Below, piece by piece: positions 1-10,513 of a stretch of 61,106 nt of DNA. The notes beneath the pieces are model-generated. The model saw only the letters and a list, made by a program, of their open reading frames with translations. It searched no databases and was not told where the DNA came from. The DNA comes from Pseudomonas sp. GV085 (lineage in GTDB: Bacteria; Pseudomonadota; Gammaproteobacteria; Pseudomonadales; Pseudomonadaceae), in contig NZ_QAOV01000022.1 of assembly GCF_003050925.1 (NCBI RefSeq), forward strand, positions 1 through 61,106, in the 5' to 3' direction. Positions within the stretch are counted from its first letter, which is position 1. Every line of letters begins with the position of its first letter. The position numbers and the translations under genes are program-made.

Positions 1-1
1 C

Positions 2-52
2 TTGGAACACAAGGCGCGCAAGCTGGGCATGCAGTTGGTGATGGCTGGATAA
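2..52 (+). CDS. 3' end of an unidentified gene
   Basis: The window opens inside an open frame of 16 codons that ends at a TAA (50-52). The visible C-terminus reads LEHKARKLGMQLVMAG. That is too little to name a family, and the gene could equally be a chance open frame. It runs towards lldR, so the two would be convergent. Confidence 0.35.
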   Translation: MEHKARKLGMQLVMAG

Positions 53-92
53 TTTTTAGAGCAAAAACAATGGGTTATTTTTTGTTTGATAA

Positions 93-117
93 GAGCTGCC
101 GAAGGCTGCGATCTTTT
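93..117. repeat. REP half-palindrome, GATCGCAGCCTTCGGC type
   Basis: The sequence matches one arm of the perfect 29-bp inverted repeat at 43346-43421 (AGCTGCCGAAGGCTGCGATC). It lies between the convergent gene ends and may help terminate transcription. Only one arm is present here. Confidence 0.6.
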
Positions 118-127
118 GTTTTAACGA

Positions 128-895
128 TCACATCCCCTTGCGCCGCTCTGCCCTGGCCATGCGCTGCACTTCCTGACGCACTTCTTCCAGCACCTCCTGC
201 ACATACAAAATGTGTCGACTGGAAACTTCCCGTGCCTGCTCCGCCCGCCCTTCGATAATCGCCTGATACAACTCCCGGTGCTGCGCAATCAACATGTCGC
301 GGGTTTCAGTACGCTGCTTGTACATGCCACCGATGTTGGTCACCACGTTGCGCTTGAGCAGGTCGAACAGCCCGCGAATGGTGTGCAGCAACACGGCATT
401 GTGGCTGGCCTCGGCGATCGCCAGGTGAAACTTTGCGTCCGCAGCCCCCTCTTCGGCACGACTCACCTCTTCATGACGGGAATAGCAGTCCTGCAATTCG
501 TTGAACGCAGCGGTCAGCCGCTCGCGATCCACATCAGTGGCACGCAGCGCCGCGTAGTAGGCGCAAGACGCTTCCAGCGTATGGCGAAACTCCAGCAGAT
601 CGCGCTGCGCCTCGGGATTGCTTTCCAGCAGATGCAACAAGGGATCACTGAAGGTGCTACCCAGCGACTCCACCACATAGTTGCCGCCGCCCTGACGACT
701 GACCAGCAGGCCCTTGGCGGTCAGCTTCTGAATGGCTTCGCGCAACGAAGGGCGTGACACGCCAAATTGCTCAGCCAGCGCGCGCTCGGCCGGCAAGCGC
801 TCACCCGCTTTCAGCGTGCCCTCGAGGATCATGCCCTCAAGCTGCTCGACAATATCGTCAGACAAACGGCGCTGACGAATCTGATCAAACCCCAT
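128..895 (-). CDS. lldR: LldR, lactate-responsive GntR/FadR-family repressor
   Basis: A 255-residue regulator with an N-terminal winged helix-turn-helix (about residues 9-75; the ERLPAERALAEQFGVSRPSL stretch is typical GntR). It has a C-terminal all-helical FCD ligand domain (about 95-235) with the D..FH metal/ligand motif near residue 150 (DAKFHLAIAEASHN). FadR-subfamily LldR proteins repress lactate genes and are released by lactate. It is transcribed away from lldP, and two FadR-type palindromes lie in the shared intergenic region. The name rests on family plus this context. The start at 895 gives the normal family length. Confidence 0.93.
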   Translation of the reverse strand: MGFDQIRQRRLSDDIVEQLEGMILEGTLKAGERLPAERALAEQFGVSRPSLREAIQKLTAKGLLVSRQGGGNYVVESLGSTFSDPLLHLLESNPEAQRDLLEFRHTLEASCAYYAALRATDVDRERLTAAFNELQDCYSRHEEVSRAEEGAADAKFHLAIAEASHNAVLLHTIRGLFDLLKRNVVTNIGGMYKQRTETRDMLIAQHRELYQAIIEGRAEQAREVSSRHILYVQEVLEEVRQEVQRMARAERRKGM

Positions 896-977
896 AACTC
901 GATTACTCCACGATCCGACGGCTCGCCGGGGCTCTATTCTGGCCTATCGGCGCCACGCCAGCACCTGCCAAAGCGCA

Positions 978-992
978 TTTGGTCATACCAGA
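978..992. promoter_or_regulatory. Probable LldR operator, lldR-proximal
   Basis: The palindrome TGGTCATACCA (980-990) fits the FadR/LldR consensus TNGTNNNACNA. With the second site at 1088-1104 it brackets the lldP promoter, like the paired operators known for E. coli LldR. Confidence 0.75.
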
Positions 993-1040
993 CAGACGAC
1001 TTGCGCACTTCGCATTCGACAAAAGTTTTAGGGCGGCAAA

Positions 1041-1070
1041 TTGACACACCGCCTACAAGGCTTTTACCCT
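1041..1070 (+). promoter_or_regulatory. Candidate sigma-70 promoter for lldP
   Basis: A perfect -35 TTGACA (1041-1046) is followed after 18 bases by a weak -10 TACCCT (1065-1070). It lies between the two palindromes. The predicted start near 1077 would put the downstream operator in the first transcribed bases. The -10 assignment is uncertain. Confidence 0.5.
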
Positions 1071-1087
1071 AGCCAACAGCGATTGTA

Positions 1088-1104
1088 AATTGGTCTTACC
1101 AATT
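1088..1104. promoter_or_regulatory. Probable LldR operator, lldP-proximal
   Basis: A 17-bp palindrome, AATTGGTCTTACCAATT, contains the core TGGTCTTACCA and is symmetrical apart from the central base. It matches the LldR/FadR consensus better than the upstream copy and sits just downstream of the predicted lldP promoter. Confidence 0.82.
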
Positions 1105-1156
1105 ATCCAAGAACGCTGAACAGTGCCTGACCAACAACAATTAGGGGCCACCCCAT

Positions 1157-2851
1157 ATGCAAACCTGGCAACAGCTCTATACCCCGCTCGGCAGCCTCGG
1201 CCTGTCCGCACTCGCAGCCGTTATCCCCATCGTGTTTTTCTTCCTGGCTTTGGCCGTGTTCCGCCTCAAAGGCCATGTGGCCGGCAGCATCACCCTGGCT
1301 TTGTCGATCCTGGTGGCGATCTTCGCTTTCCAGATGCCGGTCGATATGGCGCTCGCCGCCGCCGGGTATGGCTTCGCTTATGGCCTGTGGCCGATTGCCT
1401 GGATCATTGTGGCAGCGGTGTTCCTCTACAAACTGACGGTCAAGAGTGGGCAGTTTGAAGTCATCCGCAGCTCGGTCCTGTCGATCACCGATGACCAGCG
1501 CCTGCAGGTCCTGCTGATCGGCTTCTGCTTCGGTGCCTTCCTCGAAGGGGCGGCCGGTTTCGGCGCTCCGGTGGCGATTACCGCAGCCCTGCTGGTAGGA
1601 CTGGGCTTCAACCCGCTGTACGCCGCCGGCTTGTGCCTGATCGCCAACACCGCGCCGGTAGCCTTTGGCGCGCTGGGCATTCCGATCATCGTTGCCGGGC
1701 AAGTGACCGGCATCGACGCCTTCAAGATCGGCGCCATGACCGGTCGCCAATTGCCGCTGCTGTCGATGTTCGTGCCGTTCTGGCTGGTGTTCATGATGGA
1801 TGGCCTGCGCGGCGTGCGGGAAACCTGGCCCGCCGCCCTGGTGGCCGGCTTGAGCTTTGCCGTAACCCAGTACTTCACCTCGAACTTCATCGGCCCGGAG
1901 CTGCCGGACATCACCTCGGCCCTGGCCAGCCTGATTTCCCTGACTCTGTTCCTGAAAGTCTGGCAACCAAAACGCGCCGCCGGCCAACACATCGTCGGCG
2001 CTGTCTCGGCCTCCGTGGTAAGCGCCAGCGTCGGAGGTTTCGGCCAGAAGCGCACCACCGTGGCTTCGCCTTACAGCCTTGGGGAAATCTTCAAGGCCTG
2101 GTCGCCGTTCCTGATCCTGACCGTACTGGTCACGATCTGGACCTTGAAACCGTTCAAGGCGATGTTCGCCGCCGGCGGTTCGATGTACAGCTTCGTATTC
2201 AACTTCGCCATCCCGCACCTGGACCAGATGGTGATCAAGGTCGCACCGATCGTGGCCGCGCCGACCGCCCTTCCGGCAGTGTTCAAACTGGACCCGATTT
2301 CCGCCACCGGCACGGCGATTTTCTTCTCGGCGCTGATCTCGATGCTGGTCCTGAAGGTCAACTTCAAAACTGGTCTGACCACTTTGAAAGAGACCTTCTA
2401 CGAACTGCGCTGGCCGATCCTGTCCATCGGCATGGTGCTGGCGTTTGCCTTCGTGACCAACTACTCGGGCATGTCCTCGACCATGGCCCTGGTACTGGCG
2501 GCGACGGGTGCGGCCTTCCCGTTCTTCTCGCCGTTCCTTGGCTGGCTGGGCGTGTTCCTCACCGGTTCCGATACCTCGTCCAACGCCCTGTTCAGCTCGC
2601 TGCAAGCGACCACCGCACACCAGATCGGTGTCAACGACACCCTGCTGGTGGCCGCGAACACCAGCGGCGGCGTGACCGGTAAAATGATCTCGCCACAATC
2701 GATCGCCGTGGCCTGTGCCGCGACCGGCCTGGTGGGCAAGGAATCGGATCTGTTCCGCTTCACCCTCAAGCACAGCCTATTCTTTGCAACGATTGTCGGC
2801 TTGATCACGTTGGCCCAGGCCTACTGGTTCACCGGCATGCTGGTGCACTAA
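1157..2851 (+). CDS. lldP: L-lactate permease LldP
   Basis: A 564-residue inner-membrane protein of the LctP family, which imports L-lactate, D-lactate and glycolate by proton symport. The length and many hydrophobic segments match the family. The conserved stretches GAFLEGAAGFGAPVAI (about residue 138) and a C-terminal GSDTSSNALF...NTSGGVTGKMISPQSIA are visible. An AGGGG element precedes the ATG at 1157. It is the first gene of the lactate cluster, downstream of the predicted LldR-controlled promoter. The lut/dld genes follow after 150 bases. Confidence 0.96.
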   Translation: MQTWQQLYTPLGSLGLSALAAVIPIVFFFLALAVFRLKGHVAGSITLALSILVAIFAFQMPVDMALAAAGYGFAYGLWPIAWIIVAAVFLYKLTVKSGQFEVIRSSVLSITDDQRLQVLLIGFCFGAFLEGAAGFGAPVAITAALLVGLGFNPLYAAGLCLIANTAPVAFGALGIPIIVAGQVTGIDAFKIGAMTGRQLPLLSMFVPFWLVFMMDGLRGVRETWPAALVAGLSFAVTQYFTSNFIGPELPDITSALASLISLTLFLKVWQPKRAAGQHIVGAVSASVVSASVGGFGQKRTTVASPYSLGEIFKAWSPFLILTVLVTIWTLKPFKAMFAAGGSMYSFVFNFAIPHLDQMVIKVAPIVAAPTALPAVFKLDPISATGTAIFFSALISMLVLKVNFKTGLTTLKETFYELRWPILSIGMVLAFAFVTNYSGMSSTMALVLAATGAAFPFFSPFLGWLGVFLTGSDTSSNALFSSLQATTAHQIGVNDTLLVAANTSGGVTGKMISPQSIAVACAATGLVGKESDLFRFTLKHSLFFATIVGLITLAQAYWFTGMLVH

Positions 2852-2877
2852 GGACTACAGGCAACACGATAAAAACC

Positions 2878-2902
2878 GACGCCGGGCCACGCCCCCGGCG
2901 TC
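2878..2902 (+). terminator. GC-rich hairpin after lldP
   Basis: A 9-bp perfect stem (GACGCCGGG / CCCGGCGTC) with a short loop and no T-tract. It may attenuate transcription between lldP and the lut genes or stabilise the lldP transcript end. Confidence 0.5.
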
Positions 2903-3001
2903 CGCTATTCACACCCCGGTCTGTAAGGCTGCTGAAAGCTTCCAACACTATATTCAGCAGCCTCGACAGACGAATAACCGGGATCACCCGGAGACCGCCT
3001 G

Positions 3002-3826
3002 ATGAGCGAGCTTTTTTACAACGCCGTGCCGAACGCGACCCGTGTCGCCCCGCCACTGCCCGAGCCTCGGCAATACCCCTGCGAGAAACCGTCACGGGTC
3101 TACCTGTTCGGGACCTGCGTGGTCGATTTGTTCTACCCGCAAGCCGGGATGGACGCGATCCACCTGCTGGAGCGCGAAGGCATTCGTGTCGAATACCCGC
3201 AAGGGCAAAGTTGCTGCGGCCAACCGGCCTACACCTCGGGTTACACCGAACAGGCACGGACCGTGGCGCGCTCGCAACTGACGCTGTTTGCCGGCGACTA
3301 TCCGGTGGTGGTGCCGTCAGGCTCTTGCGCGGGCATGCTGCGCGAACATTACGCCGACTTGTTCAAGGACGAGCCGGAGACGTTGAAACAGGTTCAGGCC
3401 CTGGCGGCCAGAACCTACGAGCTGGCCGAGTTCCTGTTGTTTGTCTGCAAGGTGCAGCTCAAAGACAGCGGCGAGCCGGTAAAAGTGGCGCTGCACACCT
3501 CGTGCTCGGCACGCCGCGAGATGAACACCCACCTGCACGGCCGCGAATTATTGGCGCAGTTGAGCAACGTGGAACGGGTCGACCACGACCACGAAAGCGA
3601 ATGCTGTGGCTTCGGCGGGACATTCAGCGTCCGTATGCCAGACATTTCCGGCGCGATGGTGGCTGACAAGACCCGGGCGTTGAAGGAATCCGGCGCGCAC
3701 AAGATATTGAGTGCCGACTGCGGCTGTTTGATGAACATCAACGGCTCGCTGGAAAAACAGCAGGAAGCGTTGCGCGGTCAGCATCTGGCCAGCTTCCTCT
3801 GGCAGCGTACCGGAGGTGCCCAATGA
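3002..3826 (+). CDS. lutA: LutA/LldE, Fe-S subunit of the L-lactate oxidation complex
   Basis: A 274-residue cytoplasmic (Fe-S)-binding protein with two CCG domains (cysteine-rich motifs SCCGQP near residue 70 and ECCGFGG near residue 200). LutA/YkgE proteins work with LutB and LutC to oxidise L-lactate to pyruvate in an LldD-independent route. A GGAGA ribosome site precedes the ATG. The gene overlaps lutB by ATGA, which indicates translational coupling. Confidence 0.93.
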   Translation: MSELFYNAVPNATRVAPPLPEPRQYPCEKPSRVYLFGTCVVDLFYPQAGMDAIHLLEREGIRVEYPQGQSCCGQPAYTSGYTEQARTVARSQLTLFAGDYPVVVPSGSCAGMLREHYADLFKDEPETLKQVQALAARTYELAEFLLFVCKVQLKDSGEPVKVALHTSCSARREMNTHLHGRELLAQLSNVERVDHDHESECCGFGGTFSVRMPDISGAMVADKTRALKESGAHKILSADCGCLMNINGSLEKQQEALRGQHLASFLWQRTGGAQ

Positions 3827-5277
3827 GCACTTCCGCGATTATTCCTACGGTTGCCGTAGAAGAAGATTTTCGCACCCGCGCCCACAAGGCGTTGGGTGAC
3901 GCGCAATTGCGAAACAACTTTCGCAAGGCGATGGATTCACTAATGAGCAAACGGGCAGCGGCGTTCAGCGATGCCCATGAAAGAGAACACTTGCGCTCAC
4001 TGGGCAATGCAATCCGTGCCCGCGCGCTCTCCAAGTTGCCCGAGCTGCTCGAGCAACTGGAACAGAACCTGACCCGCAACGGTGTGACAGTGCACTGGGC
4101 GGAAACGGTGGACGAGGCCAATGGCATCGTCCTCTCGATCATCCGCGCTCACGAGGGGCGGCAAGTGATCAAGGGCAAATCGATGGTCAGCGAAGAGATG
4201 GAGATGAACCATTTCCTCGCTGACCGGGGCATTGAATGCCTGGAATCGGACATGGGCGAGTACATCGTCCAGCTCGACCACGAGAAGCCTTCACACATAA
4301 TCATGCCGGCAATCCACAAGAATGCCGGTCAGGTCGCGTCCTTGTTCCACGACAAACTTGGCGTGGAATACACCAAGGACGTTGACCAACTCATTCAGAT
4401 CGGTCGCAGAGTCCTGCGGCAGAAATTCTTCGAAGCGGACATCGGCGTCTCCGGTGTCAACTTCGCCGTGGCCGAAACCGGCACCCTGCTGCTGGTGGAA
4501 AACGAAGGCAACGGCCGCATGACCACCACGGTGCCGCCCGTGCATATCGCCGTCACCGGCATCGAAAAAGTCGTGGAAAACCTGCGCGATGTGGTGCCAC
4601 TGCTGTCGCTGCTGACCCGCTCGGCCCTGGGCATTCCGATCACCACTTACGTCAACATGATCTCCGGCCCGCGCAAGGAACATGAACTCGACGGCCCGCA
4701 GGAAGTGCACCTTGTACTGCTCGACAATGGCCGCAGCCAGGCCTTTGCCGACAGCGAATTGCGCCAGACCCTGAACTGCATTCGCTGTGGCGCCTGTATG
4801 AATCATTGCCCGGTCTACACCCGAATCGGCGGCCATGCCTATGGGGAGGTTTACCCCGGCCCTATCGGAAAAATCGTCACCCCGCACATGGTCGGCCTGG
4901 CGAAAGTGCCGGATCACCCGAGCGCCTCGTCGCTGTGCGGCGCCTGCGGTGAAGTTTGCCCGGTGAAAATCCCGATCCCTGCTCTGTTGCGGCGCCTGCG
5001 GGAAGAAAACGTCAAGGCCCCGGACAGCCCCCATCAAGTGATGCGCGGTCAGGGCAGCAAGTATTCGCGCAAGGAGCGGTTCATCTGGAATGCCTGGGCG
5101 AAGCTCAACAGCTCGCCGACGCTGTATCGCCTGTTCGGATTCTTCGCCACCCGTTTGCGCGCCCTCACACCGAGCAATGTCGGCCCGTGGACGCAAAACC
5201 ACAGCGCCCCCAAACCCGCCGCCCGCTCACTGCATGACATGGCCCGCGAGCATTTGGCCAAACAGGGAGACCGTTGA
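3823..5277 (+). CDS. lutB: LutB/LldF, iron-sulfur protein of L-lactate oxidation
   Basis: A 484-residue protein with an N-terminal LUD domain (DUF162; about 70-295). It has two ferredoxin-type [4Fe-4S] motifs, CIRCGACMNHCP near residue 318 and CGACGEVCP near 370, then a DUF3390-like tail. It is the electron-transfer subunit of the LutABC lactate oxidase system. It starts in an ATGA overlap with lutA, and its TGA shares one base with the ATG of lutC. Confidence 0.93.
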   Translation: MSTSAIIPTVAVEEDFRTRAHKALGDAQLRNNFRKAMDSLMSKRAAAFSDAHEREHLRSLGNAIRARALSKLPELLEQLEQNLTRNGVTVHWAETVDEANGIVLSIIRAHEGRQVIKGKSMVSEEMEMNHFLADRGIECLESDMGEYIVQLDHEKPSHIIMPAIHKNAGQVASLFHDKLGVEYTKDVDQLIQIGRRVLRQKFFEADIGVSGVNFAVAETGTLLLVENEGNGRMTTTVPPVHIAVTGIEKVVENLRDVVPLLSLLTRSALGIPITTYVNMISGPRKEHELDGPQEVHLVLLDNGRSQAFADSELRQTLNCIRCGACMNHCPVYTRIGGHAYGEVYPGPIGKIVTPHMVGLAKVPDHPSASSLCGACGEVCPVKIPIPALLRRLREENVKAPDSPHQVMRGQGSKYSRKERFIWNAWAKLNSSPTLYRLFGFFATRLRALTPSNVGPWTQNHSAPKPAARSLHDMAREHLAKQGDR

Positions 5278-5944
5278 TGAGCGCCAAGCAAAATATCCTC
5301 GCCAAACTGCGTAAAAGTCTGACAGGTACCACGCCAGTGGCCGACAACTTCGATGTCGATTTGGTGACCCAACCTTACACCTACGCGCCTGAGCAGCGCA
5401 TTGCGCAACTGCGCCAATTGATGGAAGCGGTGCACACGGAAATCCATCTGACGTCCGGCCAGGAATGGCCAGCTCTACTCGCACAATTGCTGCAGGACCG
5501 CCAATTGCCGAGTCTGCTGATCGCACCGACAACGCCCCACGGTCAACGGATCACGCAGCACTGGGCGAACAATCCCGGCCTGCCAATGCTCAAGGCCTAC
5601 GACCGCCCGGTTGAAGAATGGAAGGCCGAGCTGTTCAACGACACCCCGGCCAGCCTGACTGGCACCCTCGGTGCCATCGCGGCAACCGGCAGCCTGATTC
5701 TCTGGCCGACCCGGGAGGAACCACGCCTGATGAGCCTCGCGCCACCGGTGCATTTCGCCCTGCTCAAGGCCAGCGAAATCCGCGATAACTTCTATCAGGT
5801 GCAACAGGAGTTCGAATGGGCCCAGGGCATGCCGACCAATGCGTTGCTGGTGTCCGGCCCGTCGAAGACTGCCGACATCGAGCAAGTGCTGGCGTACGGC
5901 GCCCACGGTCCGAAAGACCTGGTGGTGCTGATCCTGGAGGACCA

Positions 5945-5948
<4 letters not shown>
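5277..5948 (+). CDS. lutC: LutC/LldG, LUD-domain subunit of L-lactate oxidation
   Basis: A 223-residue LUD-domain (DUF162) protein with the diagnostic GTLGAIAATGSLIL and RLMSLAPPVHFALL stretches in the C-terminal half. It is the third subunit of the LutABC system. I chose the ATG at 5277, in a TGATG overlap with lutB, rather than a TTG one codon earlier. The gene ends in an ATGA overlap with dld, so the four lactate-oxidation genes are translationally coupled. Confidence 0.92.
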
Positions 5949-8755
<2,807 letters not shown>

Positions 8756-8957
8756 TAGCAGGATCTACAGGAAGGTGCATAGAGTTGCATTCCTTAACGC
8801 TACTTGCCGGAGTCGACAGCTCTACAGTGGAAAAACATAACCCTGACGTGCCGCCGCAGTCCACTGATCAAGTCCCGCAAATGTGGGACCTTCCCAAAAC
8901 TCGGTTGTCCGATTTGATGGCCAGCAAAGCCTGGCCTTTCAGTCCAAGGAGATACAC

Positions 8958-9233
8958 ATGAATCGTTCTGTGCTGTTAGGTTTTTTCGTTGTTGCTTCCA
9001 TGATGGCTTCCACTTCGTTTGCGGCCGAAAAAGACCAATGCGCGCTCAACCTGCAAACCATCGAAAACGCAAAGGCACAGATTCCCGGGGAAATGCTTGA
9101 CCAGGTGGATGCCTCCGTCAAGAAAGCCAAAGCCGAGCAGGCAAAAGGCACCAAGGCAGGTATTGATGATTGCATCGCCGAGACCAACCAAACCATCATG
9201 GACGTCACGAACGCGCACAAAGGCGCGAAGTAA
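8958..9233 (+). CDS. Small secreted protein, copy 1 of a paralogous pair
   Basis: A 91-residue protein with a clear Sec signal peptide (MNRSVLLGFFVVASMMAS, cleavage probably after SFA-A near residue 22). The mature part is short and helical, with two cysteines that could form a disulfide. The ATG follows CAAGGAG with good spacing. The gene 330 bases downstream has the same plan, the same CAAGGAGATA leader and a matching terminator, so the two look like tandem duplicates. I do not recognise the family; the expected location is the periplasm. Confidence 0.85.
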   Translation: MNRSVLLGFFVVASMMASTSFAAEKDQCALNLQTIENAKAQIPGEMLDQVDASVKKAKAEQAKGTKAGIDDCIAETNQTIMDVTNAHKGAK

Positions 9234-9241
9234 CTCTGCCC

Positions 9242-9265
9242 AAGGCCAACCTTCGGGTTGGCCTT
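9242..9265 (+). terminator. Rho-independent terminator of small-protein gene 1
   Basis: A 10-bp stem AAGGCCAACC / GGTTGGCCTT around a TTCG tetraloop, 8 bases after the stop codon. Confidence 0.85.
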
Positions 9266-9273
9266 GTCGGCGT

Positions 9274-9325
9274 ACATCAACAACGGAGTACTGGCAGCCG
9301 GGAGTTCAATGCCCGGCTGCGTCCG
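9274..9325 (+). other. Degenerate copy of the ssrA 3' end
   Basis: CGGAGTACTGGC (9284-9295) is identical to the tmRNA segment at 10283-10294. The following bases keep CGGG.GTTCAA..CCC, the tmRNA T-arm, with scattered changes and no intact acceptor end. It lies on the same strand about 1 kb upstream of ssrA. I read it as a decayed duplicate of the integration target, left by an older element or a local duplication. No full tRNA-like fold can be drawn. Confidence 0.6.
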
Positions 9326-9340
9326 ACACGAAGCAAACCA

Positions 9341-9364
9341 AAACCCGCCAGTTGCGGGTTTTGT
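9341..9364 (+). terminator. Rho-independent terminator
   Basis: The stem AAACCCGC / GCGGGTTT is followed by TTGTTG. It comes after the ssrA-like remnant, as a terminator after a stable RNA gene would. This supports the idea that an RNA gene end was once duplicated here. Confidence 0.7.
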
Positions 9365-9559
9365 TGCATCTGGGGTCTGGAAATGTGTAACCGCCCGCAT
9401 CGCTGGAAAAAGCTCGACACGTTTTCTGAAAAAACCGAATTCTTGCGTTGAATCGTAGTCTTTGAGGTAAGCCCCATCAGATCGTGGCTGATTTTTCCGG
9501 CTCGGCTTGGCCGTCCACTCATACGGCAGCACCAAGACCATCAGTTCAAGGAGATATCC

Positions 9560-9838
9560 ATGAAACGCACCACACTCGCTGGTCTGTTCATTTCTGCTGC
9601 AATGCTCGCCTCTCCTGTATTTGCTGCAGACAACAACCTTTGTACGAGCAAGCTGCAAGAGCTCAAAGGCAAAGTGAATGCGCTGCCGGCGACCTCCACC
9701 AACACCTCAATGGAAATCAAAAGACTGATGTCCAGCGCCGAAGCCTCACAAGCCTCCGGAGACGACAAAAAATGCGTCACCGAGGCCACCCAGGCGATGG
9801 CACTCGCTGACAAACAGAGCAACGAGCCAAACCCATGA
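9560..9838 (+). CDS. Small secreted protein, copy 2 of a paralogous pair
   Basis: A 92-residue protein with a Sec signal peptide (MKRTTLAGLFISAAMLAS, cleavage probably after VFA-A near residue 22). The mature domain has two cysteines and a helical, polar composition. The gene plan, leader (CAAGGAGATATCC before the ATG) and TTCG-loop terminator match the gene at 8958. The function is unknown. The tandem pair lies directly upstream of ssrA. Confidence 0.85.
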   Translation: MKRTTLAGLFISAAMLASPVFAADNNLCTSKLQELKGKVNALPATSTNTSMEIKRLMSSAEASQASGDDKKCVTEATQAMALADKQSNEPNP

Positions 9839-9846
9839 TCTGTGGT

Positions 9847-9866
9847 GGTCAACCTTCGGGTTGGCC
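9847..9866 (+). terminator. Hairpin after small-protein gene 2
   Basis: The stem GGTCAACC / GGTTGGCC around TTCG resembles the terminator at 9242, but it has a G-T pair and lacks a T-tract. Confidence 0.6.
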
Positions 9867-9932
9867 TTCCGGGGCGTGATGACGTACACTGTACATGCCT
9901 GCTGCTCACTTGATTCAACGAGCATCAGGCTC

Positions 9933-10326
9933 GGGGCCGTTTAGGATTCGACGCCGGTTGCGAAACTTTAGGTGCATGCCGAGTTGGTAACAGAACTCGT
10001 AAATCCACTGTTGCAACTTCCTATAGTTGCCAATGACGAAACCTACGGGGAATACGCTCTCGCTGCGTAAGCAGCCTTAGCCCTTCCCTCCTGGTACCTT
10101 CGGGTCCAGCAATCATCAGGGGATGTCTGTAAACCCAAAGTGATTGTCATATAGAACAGAATCGCCGTGCAGTACGTTGTGGACGAAGCGGCTAAAACTT
10201 ACACAACTCGCCCAAAGCACCCTGCCCGTCGGGTCGCTGAGGGTTAACTTAATAGACACGGCTACGCATGTAGTACCGACAGCGGAGTACTGGCGGACGG
10301 GGGTTCAAATCCCCCCGGCTCCACCA
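9933..10326 (+). ncRNA. ssrA: tmRNA (SsrA)
   Basis: The acceptor stem pairs GGGGCCG (9933) with CGGCTCC, and the gene ends with an encoded CCA at 10326. The tRNA-like T-arm GGGGGTTCAAATCCCCC is intact. The tag frame starts at GCC (10029) and reads ANDETYGEYALAA, then TAA at 10068-10070. Pseudoknot-rich sequence fills the middle. tmRNA with SmpB rescues stalled ribosomes and tags the nascent protein for proteolysis. The 3' end doubles as the attachment site of the downstream integrative element and has been restored by it. Confidence 0.97.
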
Positions 10327-10436
10327 CTTCATCATCTAAAGACGTCCACGGACGTCTTTTTTTGTGCCTGAAATCCAGTGAAATCAAGGGTTTGAGCGCT
10401 ACTTGGCTCCGCAGAGGGTTTTTGAGTTCCAGCCGT
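10304..10436 (+). repeat. Left attachment repeat (attL) at the ssrA 3' end
   Basis: This stretch recurs almost unchanged at 13863-13993. A 47-bp core (10321-10367 versus 13878-13924) is identical, and the match continues with few changes to about 10430. It contains the ssrA 3' end and its terminator. Direct repeats flanking an integrase gene mark the ends of an inserted element. Confidence 0.92.
10338..10363 (+). terminator. ssrA terminator
   Basis: AAAGACGTCC / GACGTCTTT stem followed by a run of T. An identical copy lies at 13895-13920 inside the right attachment repeat. Confidence 0.88.
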
Positions 10437-10438
10437 CT

Positions 10439-10490
10439 GGGTATTCCAAATGGTATTCCAAGCCATCCGGTGCTATTTTTTGGAATACCA
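10439..10490. promoter_or_regulatory. Integrase arm-type binding sites, left end
   Basis: Two direct copies (GGGTATTCCA at 10439, TGGTATTCCA at 10451) and one inverted copy (TGGAATACCA at 10481) of a 10-bp motif lie between attL and the integrase start. The same motif flanks the right end. This arrangement is typical of tyrosine-integrase arm sites, and the sites may also repress the integrase promoter. Confidence 0.65.
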
Positions 10491-10513
10491 AAACGGTGTC
10501 AGAGGTAGCTCTC

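Noticed and set aside
1103..2773. 556-codon open frame on the minus strand across lldP
   Set aside because: It is a shadow of the GC-rich lldP coding frame, full of H, Q, R and G runs, without a family match or ribosome site.
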